From positions 121,773-185,772 of the forward strand of contig NZ_JAIVAP010000009.1 of the NCBI RefSeq assembly GCF_020171945.1: 64,000 nucleotides of DNA. The letters run 5' to 3'. Under the pieces are notes generated by a model. It had not been told where the DNA came from, searched no databases, and saw only the letters and a program-made list of their open reading frames with translations. The translations under genes and the position numbers were made by a program. The DNA is from Bacillus infantis. Lineage in GTDB: Bacteria; Bacillota; Bacilli; Bacillales; Cytobacillaceae. Shown one piece after another: positions 7,990 through 15,908 of the stretch (positions are counted from its first letter, which is position 1; the number at the start of each line of letters is the position of its first letter).

Positions 7990-8523
7990 TTACTCGCCGC
8001 CCAGCCTGGCTTTAAGCCTTTCTTTCCCTCTTTTCATTCTTGTTTTTACGGTGGACATGGGCACATCCACTTCAGCGCTGATTTCCATCAATGTACGATT
8101 ATGGTAGTAGAACAGCAGAAGAGGATCCCGGTACATATCTGGCAGTGAGCTTATTGTTTCCACCATTTCCTCCCTGCCTGATTTATGGAGGAATTCCTCC
8201 TCAGGGTCCGGACTTTTTTCGGCTTCCATGGAATATTTGTAAGCCTCTTCCTCCCAGAATCTTTTTTCCTTTTTCTCTTTTCTCCAGAAGTCCCTGCACT
8301 TATTGATGGCAATCCTGTACAGCCAGCTCCTGAATTTAGCTTCTTCCTTGAAGGCCGGAAAAGCGAGGAAGGCAGAGATCAGAACCTCCTGATAAAGGTC
8401 TTCTGCCTGCTCTTTGTGGCGGATCAGCGAATAGATATATTTATAGATAAAGAGTCCGTTTTCCTTGATCAGCTGGTCAAAACGGCTGTGGCCGTTTTTG
8501 TTTTCCTGATATTGGGGCAGCAT
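7990..8523 (-). CDS. ECF-type RNA polymerase sigma factor
   Basis: Sigma-70 family factor of 177 residues. Region 2 is FIYKYIYSLIRHKEQAEDLYQEVLISAFLAFPAFKEEAKFRSWLYRIAINKCRDFWRK (about 27-85), and region 4 is ISSLPDMYRDPLLLFYYHNRTLMEISAEVDVPMSTVKTRMKRGKERLK (about 127-172), with the DNA-recognition helix. The start at 8523 (MLPQ) is preceded by AAGGAG at 8 nt. No anti-sigma gene is adjacent: the downstream gene is convergent and the upstream gene (DUF1284) is unrelated. It looks like an orphan ECF factor. Confidence 0.9.
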   Translation of the reverse strand: MLPQYQENKNGHSRFDQLIKENGLFIYKYIYSLIRHKEQAEDLYQEVLISAFLAFPAFKEEAKFRSWLYRIAINKCRDFWRKEKKEKRFWEEEAYKYSMEAEKSPDPEEEFLHKSGREEMVETISSLPDMYRDPLLLFYYHNRTLMEISAEVDVPMSTVKTRMKRGKERLKARLGGE

Positions 8524-8605
8524 GCTTTCTTCTCCTTTCCCCATTTGCGTTTTCATCTAATAGACGCAAATGGGGAATGGCCCCCCTACAGTTTTTACGA
8601 AAAAA

Positions 8606-9043
8606 TTATGAAGTTGGCTCCAGCCTGTACTTTTCCCTCAGGAGGGAGATCCCTTCTTTACATACCCCATAGGGAAGCCAGGAGCAGCCTTCACATAAAT
8701 AATCCAAATCATCGGGACGGACCTTTGCGGCTGTCAGGCTGAGCAGCAAATGCTTATCATACTCCCTGTTTTCCTCTATGCCAAGATGCTCGATCACCTT
8801 TGCATCCATGGACAGCACATGCGCATTTGACCCTTCGCTTGCCTCACAAATCACCTTTCCCTTATGCGGGCATGCCTGGCAGGCGTTGTCAAAATCAGCC
8901 ACTGCCTTGATGCGGAATTGCTTGCGGTCATTCCGGATATCCTCTACAATCTCTGCCATATTCTCCACGAATCCCTGGCTATAGCCCATCCCCCGGAAAC
9001 CATGTACACATAATAAATGGTGGCCCCTAAGCGTTCGATCCAT
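8606..9043 (-). CDS. DUF1284 family cysteine-rich protein
   Basis: 145 residues matching the DUF1284 pattern: RGHHLLCVHGFRGMGYSQGFVENM at the start, CQACPHKG in the middle and YLCEGCSWLPYGVC near the end. The seven conserved cysteines suggest a metal or iron-sulfur site, but the function is not known. Of two close ATGs, the second (9043, MDRT) is chosen because GGAG lies 8 nt upstream and overlaps the first too closely. It probably shares a transcript direction with the ECF factor downstream. Confidence 0.8.
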   Translation of the reverse strand: MDRTLRGHHLLCVHGFRGMGYSQGFVENMAEIVEDIRNDRKQFRIKAVADFDNACQACPHKGKVICEASEGSNAHVLSMDAKVIEHLGIEENREYDKHLLLSLTAAKVRPDDLDYLCEGCSWLPYGVCKEGISLLREKYRLEPTS

Positions 9044-9094
9044 TACCATCTCTCCTTTACATCTACCAATTCTCCATTCAGCCGGAAAATCCTT

Positions 9095-10420
9095 TTAGAG
9101 AGTCTCCGCCCTGTCATCCTTCAGGGTCCAAAAGGTGATGCCGATCTTCTTGCAGATGGTCAGGTAGTGCATGAATGTCAGCAGCATAATCCCTGTATTC
9201 ATGCCGATGATAATGCCGTCCATCCCAAGCCTCCCGCCGAGGAAATACATGATCGAAAACGAAACGAGCGTGGACCAGACGGTATGGACAAAAGCATCCT
9301 TCATCAGCCCGAGGCCGATCAGATAAGCCTGCATGGGAATGACAAAATAGTGGAGCAGGAAATAAGGGCACAGCAGCATCAGATATACAGCGGCATCCGA
9401 GGAATGGAAAAACGTTTCTGTCAGCGGCTCAGCAAAGAAATAGATGGCAGCAGCTGCAGGAATGCCATAGATGGCTGTAATCAGCATCACCTGCTTCAGC
9501 AGCCCGATGAGCACATCCGTTTCATTGCGCGCCTGGGCCTTGGACACTGCCGGGATCAGCATGATCAAAAACGAATGGGCAATAAAAGCAGGAAAAAAGC
9601 CGATGGCCATAGCGATTCCCGTAAGCATCCCAAATTGCCCGAGTGCCATTTCCTGGCTGAGGCCGGCCTGCACAAGCGCAGCTTTTATCAAAAAAGGCTG
9701 TATGGCATGTGTAATCGAATGGAATACCCTCAGAGCCGTCGTCGGGATGGACACAGCCATCAGGTTCTTCCTTACCGCCGCCCCCTTCAGGCTTTCCGAG
9801 GGCCGCCCCTTTAATTGATGATATTGGATGAAAAATACATGCAGCAGGTACAGGAATATAACGATTTCACTGCCGATGAACGTACAGATGCCGACCAGCA
9901 TGGCTGTTTCTGTATTAAAATCAAACAGCTGATACAGAAAAACAAGCAGCAGCAGCTGGACCAGCTTCCGCACAAGGCTGGTGTATGCAATTTTCCCCAT
10001 TTGGTTCTTCCCCATAAAAAATCCGCGCGCAATCGATGAAAAAGATATGATCGGGATCAGCAGGATGACCAGCCATCTGAGCAGCGGTGAGAAGTGCTGG
10101 AAAACCGGGACAAATGGCAGAATGGCAATCGCGGCAAGAAACAGCACCGAGGAAAAAACGATGGTCAGCCTGATGGCATGGCCCAGCATGCTCCGATGGT
10201 ATTTTTCTTCTTTTTCCGCTACGAATTTGGAAACAGAAATAGGAAGCTCAAAGCTGGCAAGCAGCATCACAAGGAATATCGTCGGAAGAATGGACATATA
10301 CATGCCAAGCCCCCGCTCGCCCAATTCCCGTGCCAGCACCATATTGACCAGAAATTCTATGCACTCCCCCAAAAAGGAGGCAATCACCAGCACGAGTGTT
10401 CCCTTCAAAAACGAATTCAT
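9095..10420 (-). CDS. SpoVB/MurJ-type polysaccharide flippase
   Basis: Polytopic membrane protein of 441 residues in the MOP (MATE/MVF/PST) exporter superfamily, closest in feel to the stage V sporulation protein B group. It has 12-14 hydrophobic helices, the N-terminal KGTLVLVIASFLGECIEFLVNMVLARELGERGLGMYMSILP, and the central PTTALRVFHSITHAIQPFLI. Members flip lipid-linked cell-wall or spore-cortex precursors. Its position beside cotJABC fits a sporulation role, but the exact substrate is inferred. AAGGAG lies 9 nt before the ATG. Confidence 0.82.
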   Translation of the reverse strand: MNSFLKGTLVLVIASFLGECIEFLVNMVLARELGERGLGMYMSILPTIFLVMLLASFELPISVSKFVAEKEEKYHRSMLGHAIRLTIVFSSVLFLAAIAILPFVPVFQHFSPLLRWLVILLIPIISFSSIARGFFMGKNQMGKIAYTSLVRKLVQLLLLVFLYQLFDFNTETAMLVGICTFIGSEIVIFLYLLHVFFIQYHQLKGRPSESLKGAAVRKNLMAVSIPTTALRVFHSITHAIQPFLIKAALVQAGLSQEMALGQFGMLTGIAMAIGFFPAFIAHSFLIMLIPAVSKAQARNETDVLIGLLKQVMLITAIYGIPAAAAIYFFAEPLTETFFHSSDAAVYLMLLCPYFLLHYFVIPMQAYLIGLGLMKDAFVHTVWSTLVSFSIMYFLGGRLGMDGIIIGMNTGIMLLTFMHYLTICKKIGITFWTLKDDRAETL

Positions 10421-10569
10421 TGTACAGATTCTCCTTGTCTCTCGGATCTTTGGCCAGCAGCCATACTTTTAAAAGATATGAGACAAGTCTATGAATTATT
10501 ATCCTCAAGCAGGATTGCGCTATTGATTCCCTTTTTTAAAAGGAGGAGCCTGCCTCTCTAGCCTCCTCA

Positions 10570-10598
10570 GTTATATCCTCCCATTTTCCGCATAAAAT
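10570..10598 (+). promoter_or_regulatory. Possible SigE promoter of cotJ
   Basis: GTTATAT, a 14-nt spacer and CATAAAAT approximate the mother-cell SigE consensus (KMATATT-N14-CATACAHT). It lies 37 nt before the cotJA start. cotJ is SigE-transcribed in B. subtilis. Confidence 0.4.
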
Positions 10599-10634
10599 GA
10601 ATTGACGAGTTTTATCCTGAAGGAGGTTAAAGGC

Positions 10635-10883
10635 TTGAACTATCAGAATGAAGTGCATTTTACCCCCATGAAAGCCTATAGTCCCTACCACAGCCCTTAT
10701 GATCCGTGTCCGCCTTTGAAAATTAAATACTACAGCACACCGCCGCACTTATATATGCATTTTCAGCCGCCGAATCTTGAGCAATTCCCGCCCCACGAAG
10801 CCCTGATGAGGGGAACGCTCTGGAAGCCTCTCTATGACTATTACGACAATCCCTATAAGAAAGGAATCCACGGCCATGGCTAA
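10635..10883 (+). CDS. cotJA: Spore coat protein CotJA
   Basis: 82-residue, Pro- and Tyr-rich spore coat-associated protein. It has the family pattern [35 protein letters not shown]. The TTG at 10635 is the best start: AGGAGG lies 8 nt upstream and the resulting length equals that of B. subtilis CotJA. First gene of cotJABC; its end overlaps cotJB by 8 bp. Made in the mother cell and assembled with CotJC. Confidence 0.93.
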   Translation: MNYQNEVHFTPMKAYSPYHSPYDPCPPLKIKYYSTPPHLYMHFQPPNLEQFPPHEALMRGTLWKPLYDYYDNPYKKGIHGHG

Positions 10884-11142
10884 ACAGATGGGCAGTGACT
10901 ATTACCAGCTGATGCATGAAATCCAGGCGGCGGATTTCGTGCTTGTGGAGCTTACCTTATACCTCGATACCCATCCCGGCGACAGGCAGGCCCTGCAGCA
11001 GTTCCAGCAGTTCTCTGACTATTCCCGGAAACTGAAGAAGCGATATGAAAAAGAATACGGGCCGCTCCTGCAATTCGGGGTCAGCAACAACCCCGGCGAC
11101 ACCTGGAAATGGAGCCAGGGACCTTGGCCCTGGCAAGTATAA
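10876..11142 (+). CDS. cotJB: Spore coat protein CotJB
   Basis: 88 residues. The sequence [35 protein letters not shown] and the C-terminal tryptophan-rich end [13 protein letters not shown] are typical of CotJB. The ATG at 10876 lies within the end of cotJA (translational coupling), with AAAGGA about 10 nt upstream. Thought to help assemble CotJC into the spore coat. Confidence 0.93.
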   Translation: MAKQMGSDYYQLMHEIQAADFVLVELTLYLDTHPGDRQALQQFQQFSDYSRKLKKRYEKEYGPLLQFGVSNNPGDTWKWSQGPWPWQV

Positions 11143-11154
11143 GGAGGATCCTTC

Positions 11155-11724
11155 ATGTGGGTTTATGAGAAAAAACTGCAATATCCAGTGAAAGTAAGCA
11201 CCTGCAACCCAACATTGGCAAAGTATCTAATCGAACAGTATGGCGGAGCGGACGGCGAGCTGGCAGCTGCCCTCCGCTACTTGAATCAGCGCTACACCAT
11301 TCCGGAAAAAGTCATCGGACTCCTCACAGATATCGGGACAGAGGAATTCGCCCATCTTGAGATGATTGCGACGATGATTTATAAACTAACCAAGGATGCC
11401 ACGCCTGAACAGATGAAGGAAGCTGGCCTTGGAGAGCACTATGTCAATCACGACAGTGCGCTGTTTTATCATAATGCTGCCGGCGCCCCCTGGACGGCCA
11501 CCTACATACAGGCAAAAGGCGACCCAATCGCCGACCTGTACGAGGATATTGCAGCAGAGGAAAAAGCGCGTGCCACCTATCAATGGCTGATCGACATTTC
11601 TGATGACCCTGATATCAATGACAGCCTCCGCTTCCTGAGAGAAAGGGAAATCGTCCATAGCATGCGCTTCCGCGAAGCCGTGGAGATCCTGAAGGATGAG
11701 CGTGATAAAAAGAAGATATTCTAA
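11155..11724 (+). CDS. cotJC: Spore coat manganese-catalase-like protein CotJC
   Basis: 189 residues, ferritin-like four-helix protein of the Mn-catalase family. Metal-ligand motifs are visible: GELAAALRYLNQRY, GTEEFAHLEMIATMIY and AAEEKARATYQWL, then REREIVHSMRF. It would remove hydrogen peroxide at the spore surface. AAGGAGG lies 7 nt upstream. Last gene of the operon, followed by a strong terminator. Confidence 0.95.
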   Translation: MWVYEKKLQYPVKVSTCNPTLAKYLIEQYGGADGELAAALRYLNQRYTIPEKVIGLLTDIGTEEFAHLEMIATMIYKLTKDATPEQMKEAGLGEHYVNHDSALFYHNAAGAPWTATYIQAKGDPIADLYEDIAAEEKARATYQWLIDISDDPDINDSLRFLREREIVHSMRFREAVEILKDERDKKKIF

Positions 11725-11739
11725 TAGATCCAAAATGAA

Positions 11740-11768
11740 GAAGCCGGAAACTCATCCGGCTTCTGTTT
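11740..11768. terminator. Bidirectional terminator between cotJC and the ABC-F gene
   Basis: GAAGCCGG-AAACTCAT-CCGGCTTC, with a T-rich flank on the plus side. It lies between convergent stop codons. Confidence 0.8.
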
Positions 11769-11769
11769 G

Positions 11770-13653
11770 TTAGGAAAGGCATTCTTCCAGCTTTCTATAC
11801 AGTTCTTCTCTTCTTTGTTCAAGCTCCTCTTTTTCCTTGAACATATTTTGCAGGGCAGACAAATCCTTTTCGGCCTCAAGCCTGCCGTCCAGTGCAGAGA
11901 TCTCCGCTTCAATAAGCGCAATATCTTTTTCCGTCTGCTCAGGATTCTCTTTGCTTACCTTTTGAATTTCACGGCGCACTGCCGGCTTCTTTTTTGCCGG
12001 CTTTTCTTCTATAGCGGCCGCCTGCTTTTTTTCTGCCTTCTTCCCTTTTGCCCAGTCATAGCTTCCCGCAAAGGTATGAAGCTGCCGGTTTTCAATCCAG
12101 CTGATCCTGGTGAACAGCTTATTCAGGAAATAGCGGTCATGCGAGACTGCGAGAATGGTTCCCTTATAGTCCTGCAGCGCCTCCTCCAGGACTTCCCGGG
12201 ATTCAATGTCGAGATGGTTTGTCGGCTCATCCAGAATCAGAAAGTTTATATCCTGGTACATCAGCTGGGCGAGGCGCAGGCGCATTTTTTCACCGCCGCT
12301 CAATTTGGACACCCTGCGGAAAACTGCATGGCCATAGAACAGGAAGCCTGCAAGAATATTCCGTGCCTCCCCTTCCGCCACAGAAATCTCATTCCGGAAT
12401 GCTTCAAGGACAGTTTCATGCTCAGAGCCAGGCTGGATATGCTGCGACAGATAGCCTATTTTCACATTGCTCCCAACCCTTACCTCTCCGTCATCTGCCG
12501 GCACCTCGCCCAGGATCATTTTCAGCAGTGTCGACTTGCCGCTGCCATTGCTGCCGACAATCGCTGTCCTGTCCTGAAACTGGATATGAAGATCAGCTCC
12601 TTCAAAAAGCGTCTGGCTGCCAAAATGCTTGGAAGCCCCCTTCACCATCACTACATCCTTGCCGCTCCGCTGAGCAGAATCCAGCTCCATATTCATTTTC
12701 TTGCGGTTCAGAATGGGACGGTCGAGCTTTTCCATCCGTTCAAGCGCTCTTTCCATGCTCCTCGCCCTCTTGTGCAGCCCTTCATTCGGCGGGTTGGCCT
12801 GGTTGGCCCATTCCCGCAGGCGTTTGATTGCTTCCTTCATTTTCTTGATTTTCTTCTGCTGCTCTTCGTACTGCTGAAATTCCCTCAAAAGCCTTTCTTC
12901 CTTTTCTTTTACAAATCCGCTGTACCCTGTCTGATAAGAAGTGAGCTCCCCATCTTCCAGGTCAAAAATCCTGCTTGCAATTTCATCCAGGAAATAGCGG
13001 TCGTGGGATACAACAATCACGGTTCCTTCGTATTCTTTTAAAAATAGCCCCAGCCACTCTACAGCTTCGATATCCAGATGATTGGTCGGCTCATCGAGCA
13101 GGAGGAAATCAGGATTTTGCAGCAGGGTGAAGCCGAGTGAGACTTTTGTTTTTTCCCCGCCGCTCAAGGACGAAAAGCTTTTGTTCAGCAAACCCTCAAT
13201 TTTCAGGCCCGATGCCACCCTGGCCAGACTTGCCTCCATTTCATAGCCGCCGCCATGGGCAAATTGCTCCTGAAGCACGCCATATTCTGCGATATACCGC
13301 TCCAGCCTGCTGGCATCTTTTTCCGCGGCCATTGCCTGCTCGCACTCCTTCATCTTCCTCTCAACCACTGTCAGTTCCTTGAATGCCTGAAGGAGTACAT
13401 CCCTGCCTGAAAAATGCTTTGGATATTCAGGAATCTGCAAAAGATAGCCAATCCTCGTGCCTTTTTTCCAATGGACCTGGCCTTTATCAGGCGTCTCGGC
13501 GCCGGCCAGCAGCTTGAATAAAGTCGTCTTGCCGCTTCCATTCCTCCCTACAAGGCCCACGCGGTCACCTTCATGAATCTCAAAAGCCACTTCCTCAAAG
13601 ATGGTTGTGCCTCCATACATTTTTGCTATATCATTTCCGCTGCATGCGATCAT
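11770..13653 (-). CDS. ABC-F family ATPase (ribosome-associated)
   Basis: 627-residue soluble protein with two ABC ATPase domains and no membrane segment. Walker A GRNGSGKT is at about 36-43 and a second (GSNGSGKST) near 360. Both domains have LSGGEK signatures and LLLDEPTNHLD/LILDEPTNHLD Walker B. A basic linker of about 80 residues (EQQKKIKKMKEAIKRLREWANQ...) joins them, the segment that reaches the peptidyl-transferase centre in ribosome-protection members. A charged coiled-coil tail ends the protein. The start at 13653 has GGAGG 7-8 nt upstream. Whether it is a housekeeping translation factor or an antibiotic-protection protein is open; the long attenuator-like leader favours the latter. 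Confidence 0.9.
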   Translation of the reverse strand: MIACSGNDIAKMYGGTTIFEEVAFEIHEGDRVGLVGRNGSGKTTLFKLLAGAETPDKGQVHWKKGTRIGYLLQIPEYPKHFSGRDVLLQAFKELTVVERKMKECEQAMAAEKDASRLERYIAEYGVLQEQFAHGGGYEMEASLARVASGLKIEGLLNKSFSSLSGGEKTKVSLGFTLLQNPDFLLLDEPTNHLDIEAVEWLGLFLKEYEGTVIVVSHDRYFLDEIASRIFDLEDGELTSYQTGYSGFVKEKEERLLREFQQYEEQQKKIKKMKEAIKRLREWANQANPPNEGLHKRARSMERALERMEKLDRPILNRKKMNMELDSAQRSGKDVVMVKGASKHFGSQTLFEGADLHIQFQDRTAIVGSNGSGKSTLLKMILGEVPADDGEVRVGSNVKIGYLSQHIQPGSEHETVLEAFRNEISVAEGEARNILAGFLFYGHAVFRRVSKLSGGEKMRLRLAQLMYQDINFLILDEPTNHLDIESREVLEEALQDYKGTILAVSHDRYFLNKLFTRISWIENRQLHTFAGSYDWAKGKKAEKKQAAAIEEKPAKKKPAVRREIQKVSKENPEQTEKDIALIEAEISALDGRLEAEKDLSALQNMFKEKEELEQRREELYRKLEECLS

Positions 13654-13690
13654 TTTCATTTCCTCCGGATAATAGTTATTTTTGCATAAT

Positions 13691-13720
13691 AAAAAGCCAT
13701 GGGGAAAATTCACCCATGGC
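13691..13720 (-). terminator. Leader terminator (attenuator) before the ABC-F gene
   Basis: Minus strand: GCCATGGGT / CCCCATGGC with a short loop, followed by TTTTTATT, only 24 nt before the ABC-F ribosome site. A terminator here must be overcome for expression, which suggests regulated attenuation. Confidence 0.7.
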
Positions 13721-13737
13721 CCTGCTTTTATGACAGA

Positions 13738-13757
13738 CCCGTCCTGAGAGCAGGACG
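13738..13757 (-). promoter_or_regulatory. Leader hairpin between two terminators
   Basis: CCGTCCTG-CTCT-CAGGACGG is a perfect 8-bp stem without a T tract. Possibly part of an anti-terminator switch. Confidence 0.5.
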
Positions 13758-13764
13758 GTGCACT

Positions 13765-13802
13765 AAATAAAAAGGGGAGCATCCATAAGAAGCTCCCCTT
13801 TT
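13765..13802 (-). terminator. First leader terminator
   Basis: Minus strand: AAAAGGGGAGC / GCTCCCCTTTT with an 11-nt loop, then TTATTTAG. It lies 35 nt after the 44-residue ORF and before the second terminator. Confidence 0.7.
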
Positions 13803-13836
13803 GCCCGTTCATAGATAAGCGGATCAGAGATGTTTC

Positions 13837-13971
13837 TCACCGTTTTGTTTTTCTTATGAAGTTGCTGAAAATGGACAGACTTGTCCCGTTGGCAGCAGCT
13901 TCATGAAAAATTGCACGGCAAATCGAAAGGTATGACATCCAGTCTCCGCGCAGCAAAACAGCGTTATTCAT
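13837..13971 (-). CDS. 44-residue ORF in the ABC-F leader
   Basis: Small ORF starting MNNAVLLRGDWMSYLSICRA, basic at its end (FIRKTKR). A very strong ribosome site (AAAGGGAGGTGG) lies about 9 nt before its ATG at 13971. No family is recognised. Its place just upstream of two terminators and an ABC-F gene makes it a candidate leader peptide, although it is longer than most known ABC-F leader peptides. It could also be an independent small protein. Confidence 0.5.
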   Translation of the reverse strand: MNNAVLLRGDWMSYLSICRAIFHEAAANGTSLSIFSNFIRKTKR

Positions 13972-14017
13972 CTCTTCTCCACCTCCCTTTGCTATAGTTA
14001 GCTCCATTCTACCTTTG

Positions 14018-14131
14018 TCAGAATAATTTTGCAAGCCTGTTTTTTAGGAGACGCATTCCCCTGTGCAGCAGTAGCTGACCGGCCACGCCCGGCTGGAGCA
14101 TGATATTGAGGGCTTTTTCATTCTTTTGCAT
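14018..14131 (-). CDS. Possible 37-residue ORF
   Basis: MQKNEKALNIMLQPGVAGQL... ending KNRLAKLF; basic, moderately amphipathic. The start has only a distant GGAGAGAG. It precedes the 44-residue ORF on the same strand by about 50 bp. Listed because it may belong to the same leader; it may equally be chance. Confidence 0.25.
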   Translation of the reverse strand: MQKNEKALNIMLQPGVAGQLLLHRGMRLLKNRLAKLF

Positions 14132-14194
14132 CTATCCGCTCTCTCTCCGATGGTTATCTTCTCCCCCTGTGAGGAATATGGTAAATAGGCAGCT

Positions 14195-14207
14195 GGTGCC
14201 TGGCACC
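14195..14207. repeat. GGTGCCTGGCACC palindrome
   Basis: A 13-bp perfect dyad around a central T. Similar GGTGCC-GGCACC palindromes are scattered in Bacillus intergenic DNA; no function is assigned. Located 33 bp before the TspO-like gene. Confidence 0.5.
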
Positions 14208-14239
14208 CTGCTCAATCTAAAGAGAGAGGAGAAATGAAG

Positions 14240-14959
14240 ATGCTGCGTGCCATCCTGCATGTTATTTTCTATTTACTTGTTGTGGGAGTGAATATACTGG
14301 CAAATGCGCTTCCCTTGAATGGGCAGACTACCGGGGAAATCTCAAACCGGCTTGATGTGCTGTTCACCCCTGCCGGATATGTATTTTCAATATGGGGGCT
14401 TATTTATATACTGCTGGGAATCTGGGTATTGAGGGAATTTCCAAAGGACCGGCGGGATCTTCCGCTTTATGAGGACACAAGCTTATTCTTTATCCTCAGC
14501 TGCCTGCTGAACAGCGCATGGATTTTTGCCTGGCATTACGAATTCTTCCTGGTGTCTGTCCTGCTGCTGACCGGCCTTCTGCTGACTTTGATCTTTCTTT
14601 ATGTCCGTCTCCAGGCTGCCAGCCCATCATTCTTCGACAGGCTGCCTTTTTCCGTGTATCTCGGCTGGGTCAGCGTCGCAGTGATTGCCAATATCAGCTA
14701 TTATCTCGTTTATATAGGCTGGGACGGCTTCGGCCTGCCCGATGCGGCCTGGACGATCATCATGCTCTGCGTCGCTTCAGCTCTTGCCATCGTATTCCGG
14801 ATCAAAAACAGCGACCGCATATACCCCCTCGTCTTTGTCTGGGCCTTCATCGGCATCGCCGTCAGGAACTGGGGTGAGCATGCTGGAGTATCTTATACAG
14901 CACTTGGATTAGCAGCTGTAATTTTAATATTTGCTGTCATTCCTTTTAAGAGGGATTGA
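14240..14959 (+). CDS. TspO/MBR-like tryptophan-rich membrane protein
   Basis: Integral membrane protein of 239 residues with about seven hydrophobic segments. The sequence NILANALPLNGQTTGEISNRLDVLFTPAGYVFSIWGLIYILLGIW corresponds to the first helices of the tryptophan-rich sensory (TspO/MBR-related) group. Tryptophans recur in the later helices (NSAWIFAWHYEFF, YLGWVSVAV, WAFIGIAVRNWGEH). Function in Bacillaceae is unknown; relatives bind tetrapyrroles or lipids. Of two ATGs, 14240 has GGAG at 8 nt, whereas 14234 is too close. Confidence 0.75.
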   Translation: MLRAILHVIFYLLVVGVNILANALPLNGQTTGEISNRLDVLFTPAGYVFSIWGLIYILLGIWVLREFPKDRRDLPLYEDTSLFFILSCLLNSAWIFAWHYEFFLVSVLLLTGLLLTLIFLYVRLQAASPSFFDRLPFSVYLGWVSVAVIANISYYLVYIGWDGFGLPDAAWTIIMLCVASALAIVFRIKNSDRIYPLVFVWAFIGIAVRNWGEHAGVSYTALGLAAVILIFAVIPFKRD

Positions 14960-14963
14960 TGAA

Positions 14964-14995
14964 AACTCCTGCTCGGTGGTGAGCAGGAGTTCTTT
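14964..14995 (+). terminator. Intrinsic terminator of the TspO-like gene
   Basis: AACTCCTGCT / AGCAGGAGTT with an 8-nt loop followed by CTTTG. Confidence 0.75.
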
Positions 14996-15051
14996 GGGCT
15001 ATAGGGAGACTAGTGTACAAGGGAGTTAAGAATTGCCATAAAATTATAGAG

Positions 15052-15190
15052 CCCTGTTGATTGCAGCGGAAGGCACGCAGACTCCTGCGGGAAGTAGCGG
15101 CAGGGCTGAGACCCCGCAGCGCGCAAGCGTGAGGAGGCTCAGCGCCGCCCCGCGGAAAGCGAAGTGCCTGCAGCGGAAATCAACAGCCCC
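15052..15190 (-). repeat. Interspersed MITE-like repeat, copy 2
   Basis: Inverted relative to 905-1042. It ends CGGAAATCAACAGCCCC and starts CCCTGTTGATTGCAGCGG. The long shared core reads, on the minus strand, CACTTCGCTTTCCGCGGGGC then GGCGCTGAGCCTCCTC. It lies in the gap between the TspO-like gene and the lia operon; otherwise that gap holds two terminators. Confidence 0.8.
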
Positions 15191-15200
15191 ATTTATAAGC

Positions 15201-15249
15201 AAAAGAAGACTGTAGACAACTCGCTTTTCCAAGTTCATCTACAGTCTTC
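15201..15249 (-). terminator. Terminator of the lia operon
   Basis: Minus strand: GAAGACTGTAGA / TCTACAGTCTTC, a 12-bp perfect stem with a 21-nt loop, followed by TTTT. Confidence 0.8.
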
Positions 15250-15275
15250 AATCTGCAAAACATACAACTCACTGC

Positions 15276-15908
15276 CTAGTTCGCCAGCGAATGCTTAAAC
15301 GCATAAATCACAGCCTGTGTCCGGTCCTGGACCTGAAGCTTGCTGAGGATATTGCTCACATGCGTCTTCACGGTTTTTAAAGCAATAAAAAGCTCATCGG
15401 CGATTTCCTGGTTCGTCTTCCCTTCTGTCATCAGCAGCAGGATTTCCATTTCCCTGCTTGTCAGCTCTTCATGGGGAAGCACAGTCTGCTTCTGCCGCAT
15501 CTTCACCATCATTTTTCCTGTGACCTCAGGCTCGAGCACGGATTGGCCATGGAAAGTGGCACGGACAGCATCGGCAATCTCGCTTGCCTTGGAGGTTTTC
15601 AGCATATAGCTGGATGCGCCTGCTTCAAGGGCCGGATAGACCTTTTCGTCATCCAGGAAGCTTGTCACGATAATCACCTTTGCTTCCGGCCATGCTTCAA
15701 TGATTCCCCGGGTCGCCTCGATCCCGTCCATTTCCTTCATAACCAGGTCCATCAAAATGATATCCGGCCGGAGCTCAAGGGCCAGATCAATTGCCGTCCG
15801 GCCGTTGTCAGCTTCCCCGATCACCTCGATATCCGGCTGGGCGGACAGATAGGAAGATACACCGATCCTTACCATTTCATGATCATCTACAAATAATACT
15901 TTAATCAT
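15276..15908 (-). CDS. liaR: Response regulator LiaR
   Basis: 210-residue NarL/FixJ-type regulator. The receiver domain has the acidic pair D8/D9, the phosphoryl acceptor at about D54 ([13 protein letters not shown]) and the conserved Lys (YMLKTS). The C-terminal helix-turn-helix is [43 protein letters not shown]. It activates the lia promoter on cell-envelope stress. The start at 15908 (MIKVLF) overlaps the end of liaS by 8 bp, with GAGGGTG upstream. Confidence 0.93.
   Translation of the reverse strand: MIKVLFVDDHEMVRIGVSSYLSAQPDIEVIGEADNGRTAIDLALELRPDIILMDLVMKEMDGIEATRGIIEAWPEAKVIIVTSFLDDEKVYPALEAGASSYMLKTSKASEIADAVRATFHGQSVLEPEVTGKMMVKMRQKQTVLPHEELTSREMEILLLMTEGKTNQEIADELFIALKTVKTHVSNILSKLQVQDRTQAVIYAFKHSLAN

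Noticed and set aside
10538..10570. Terminator-like GGAGGAG...CTCCTC hairpin upstream of the SpoVB-like gene
   Set aside because: Stem pairing is short and shifted, and no minus-strand gene precedes it. It could be part of the flippase leader, but support is too weak for a feature.
11767..13041. 424-residue plus-strand frame opposite the ABC-F gene
   Set aside because: Overlaps conserved Walker and signature motifs of the minus-strand gene. Phe/Leu/Cys-rich translation typical of an antisense shadow.
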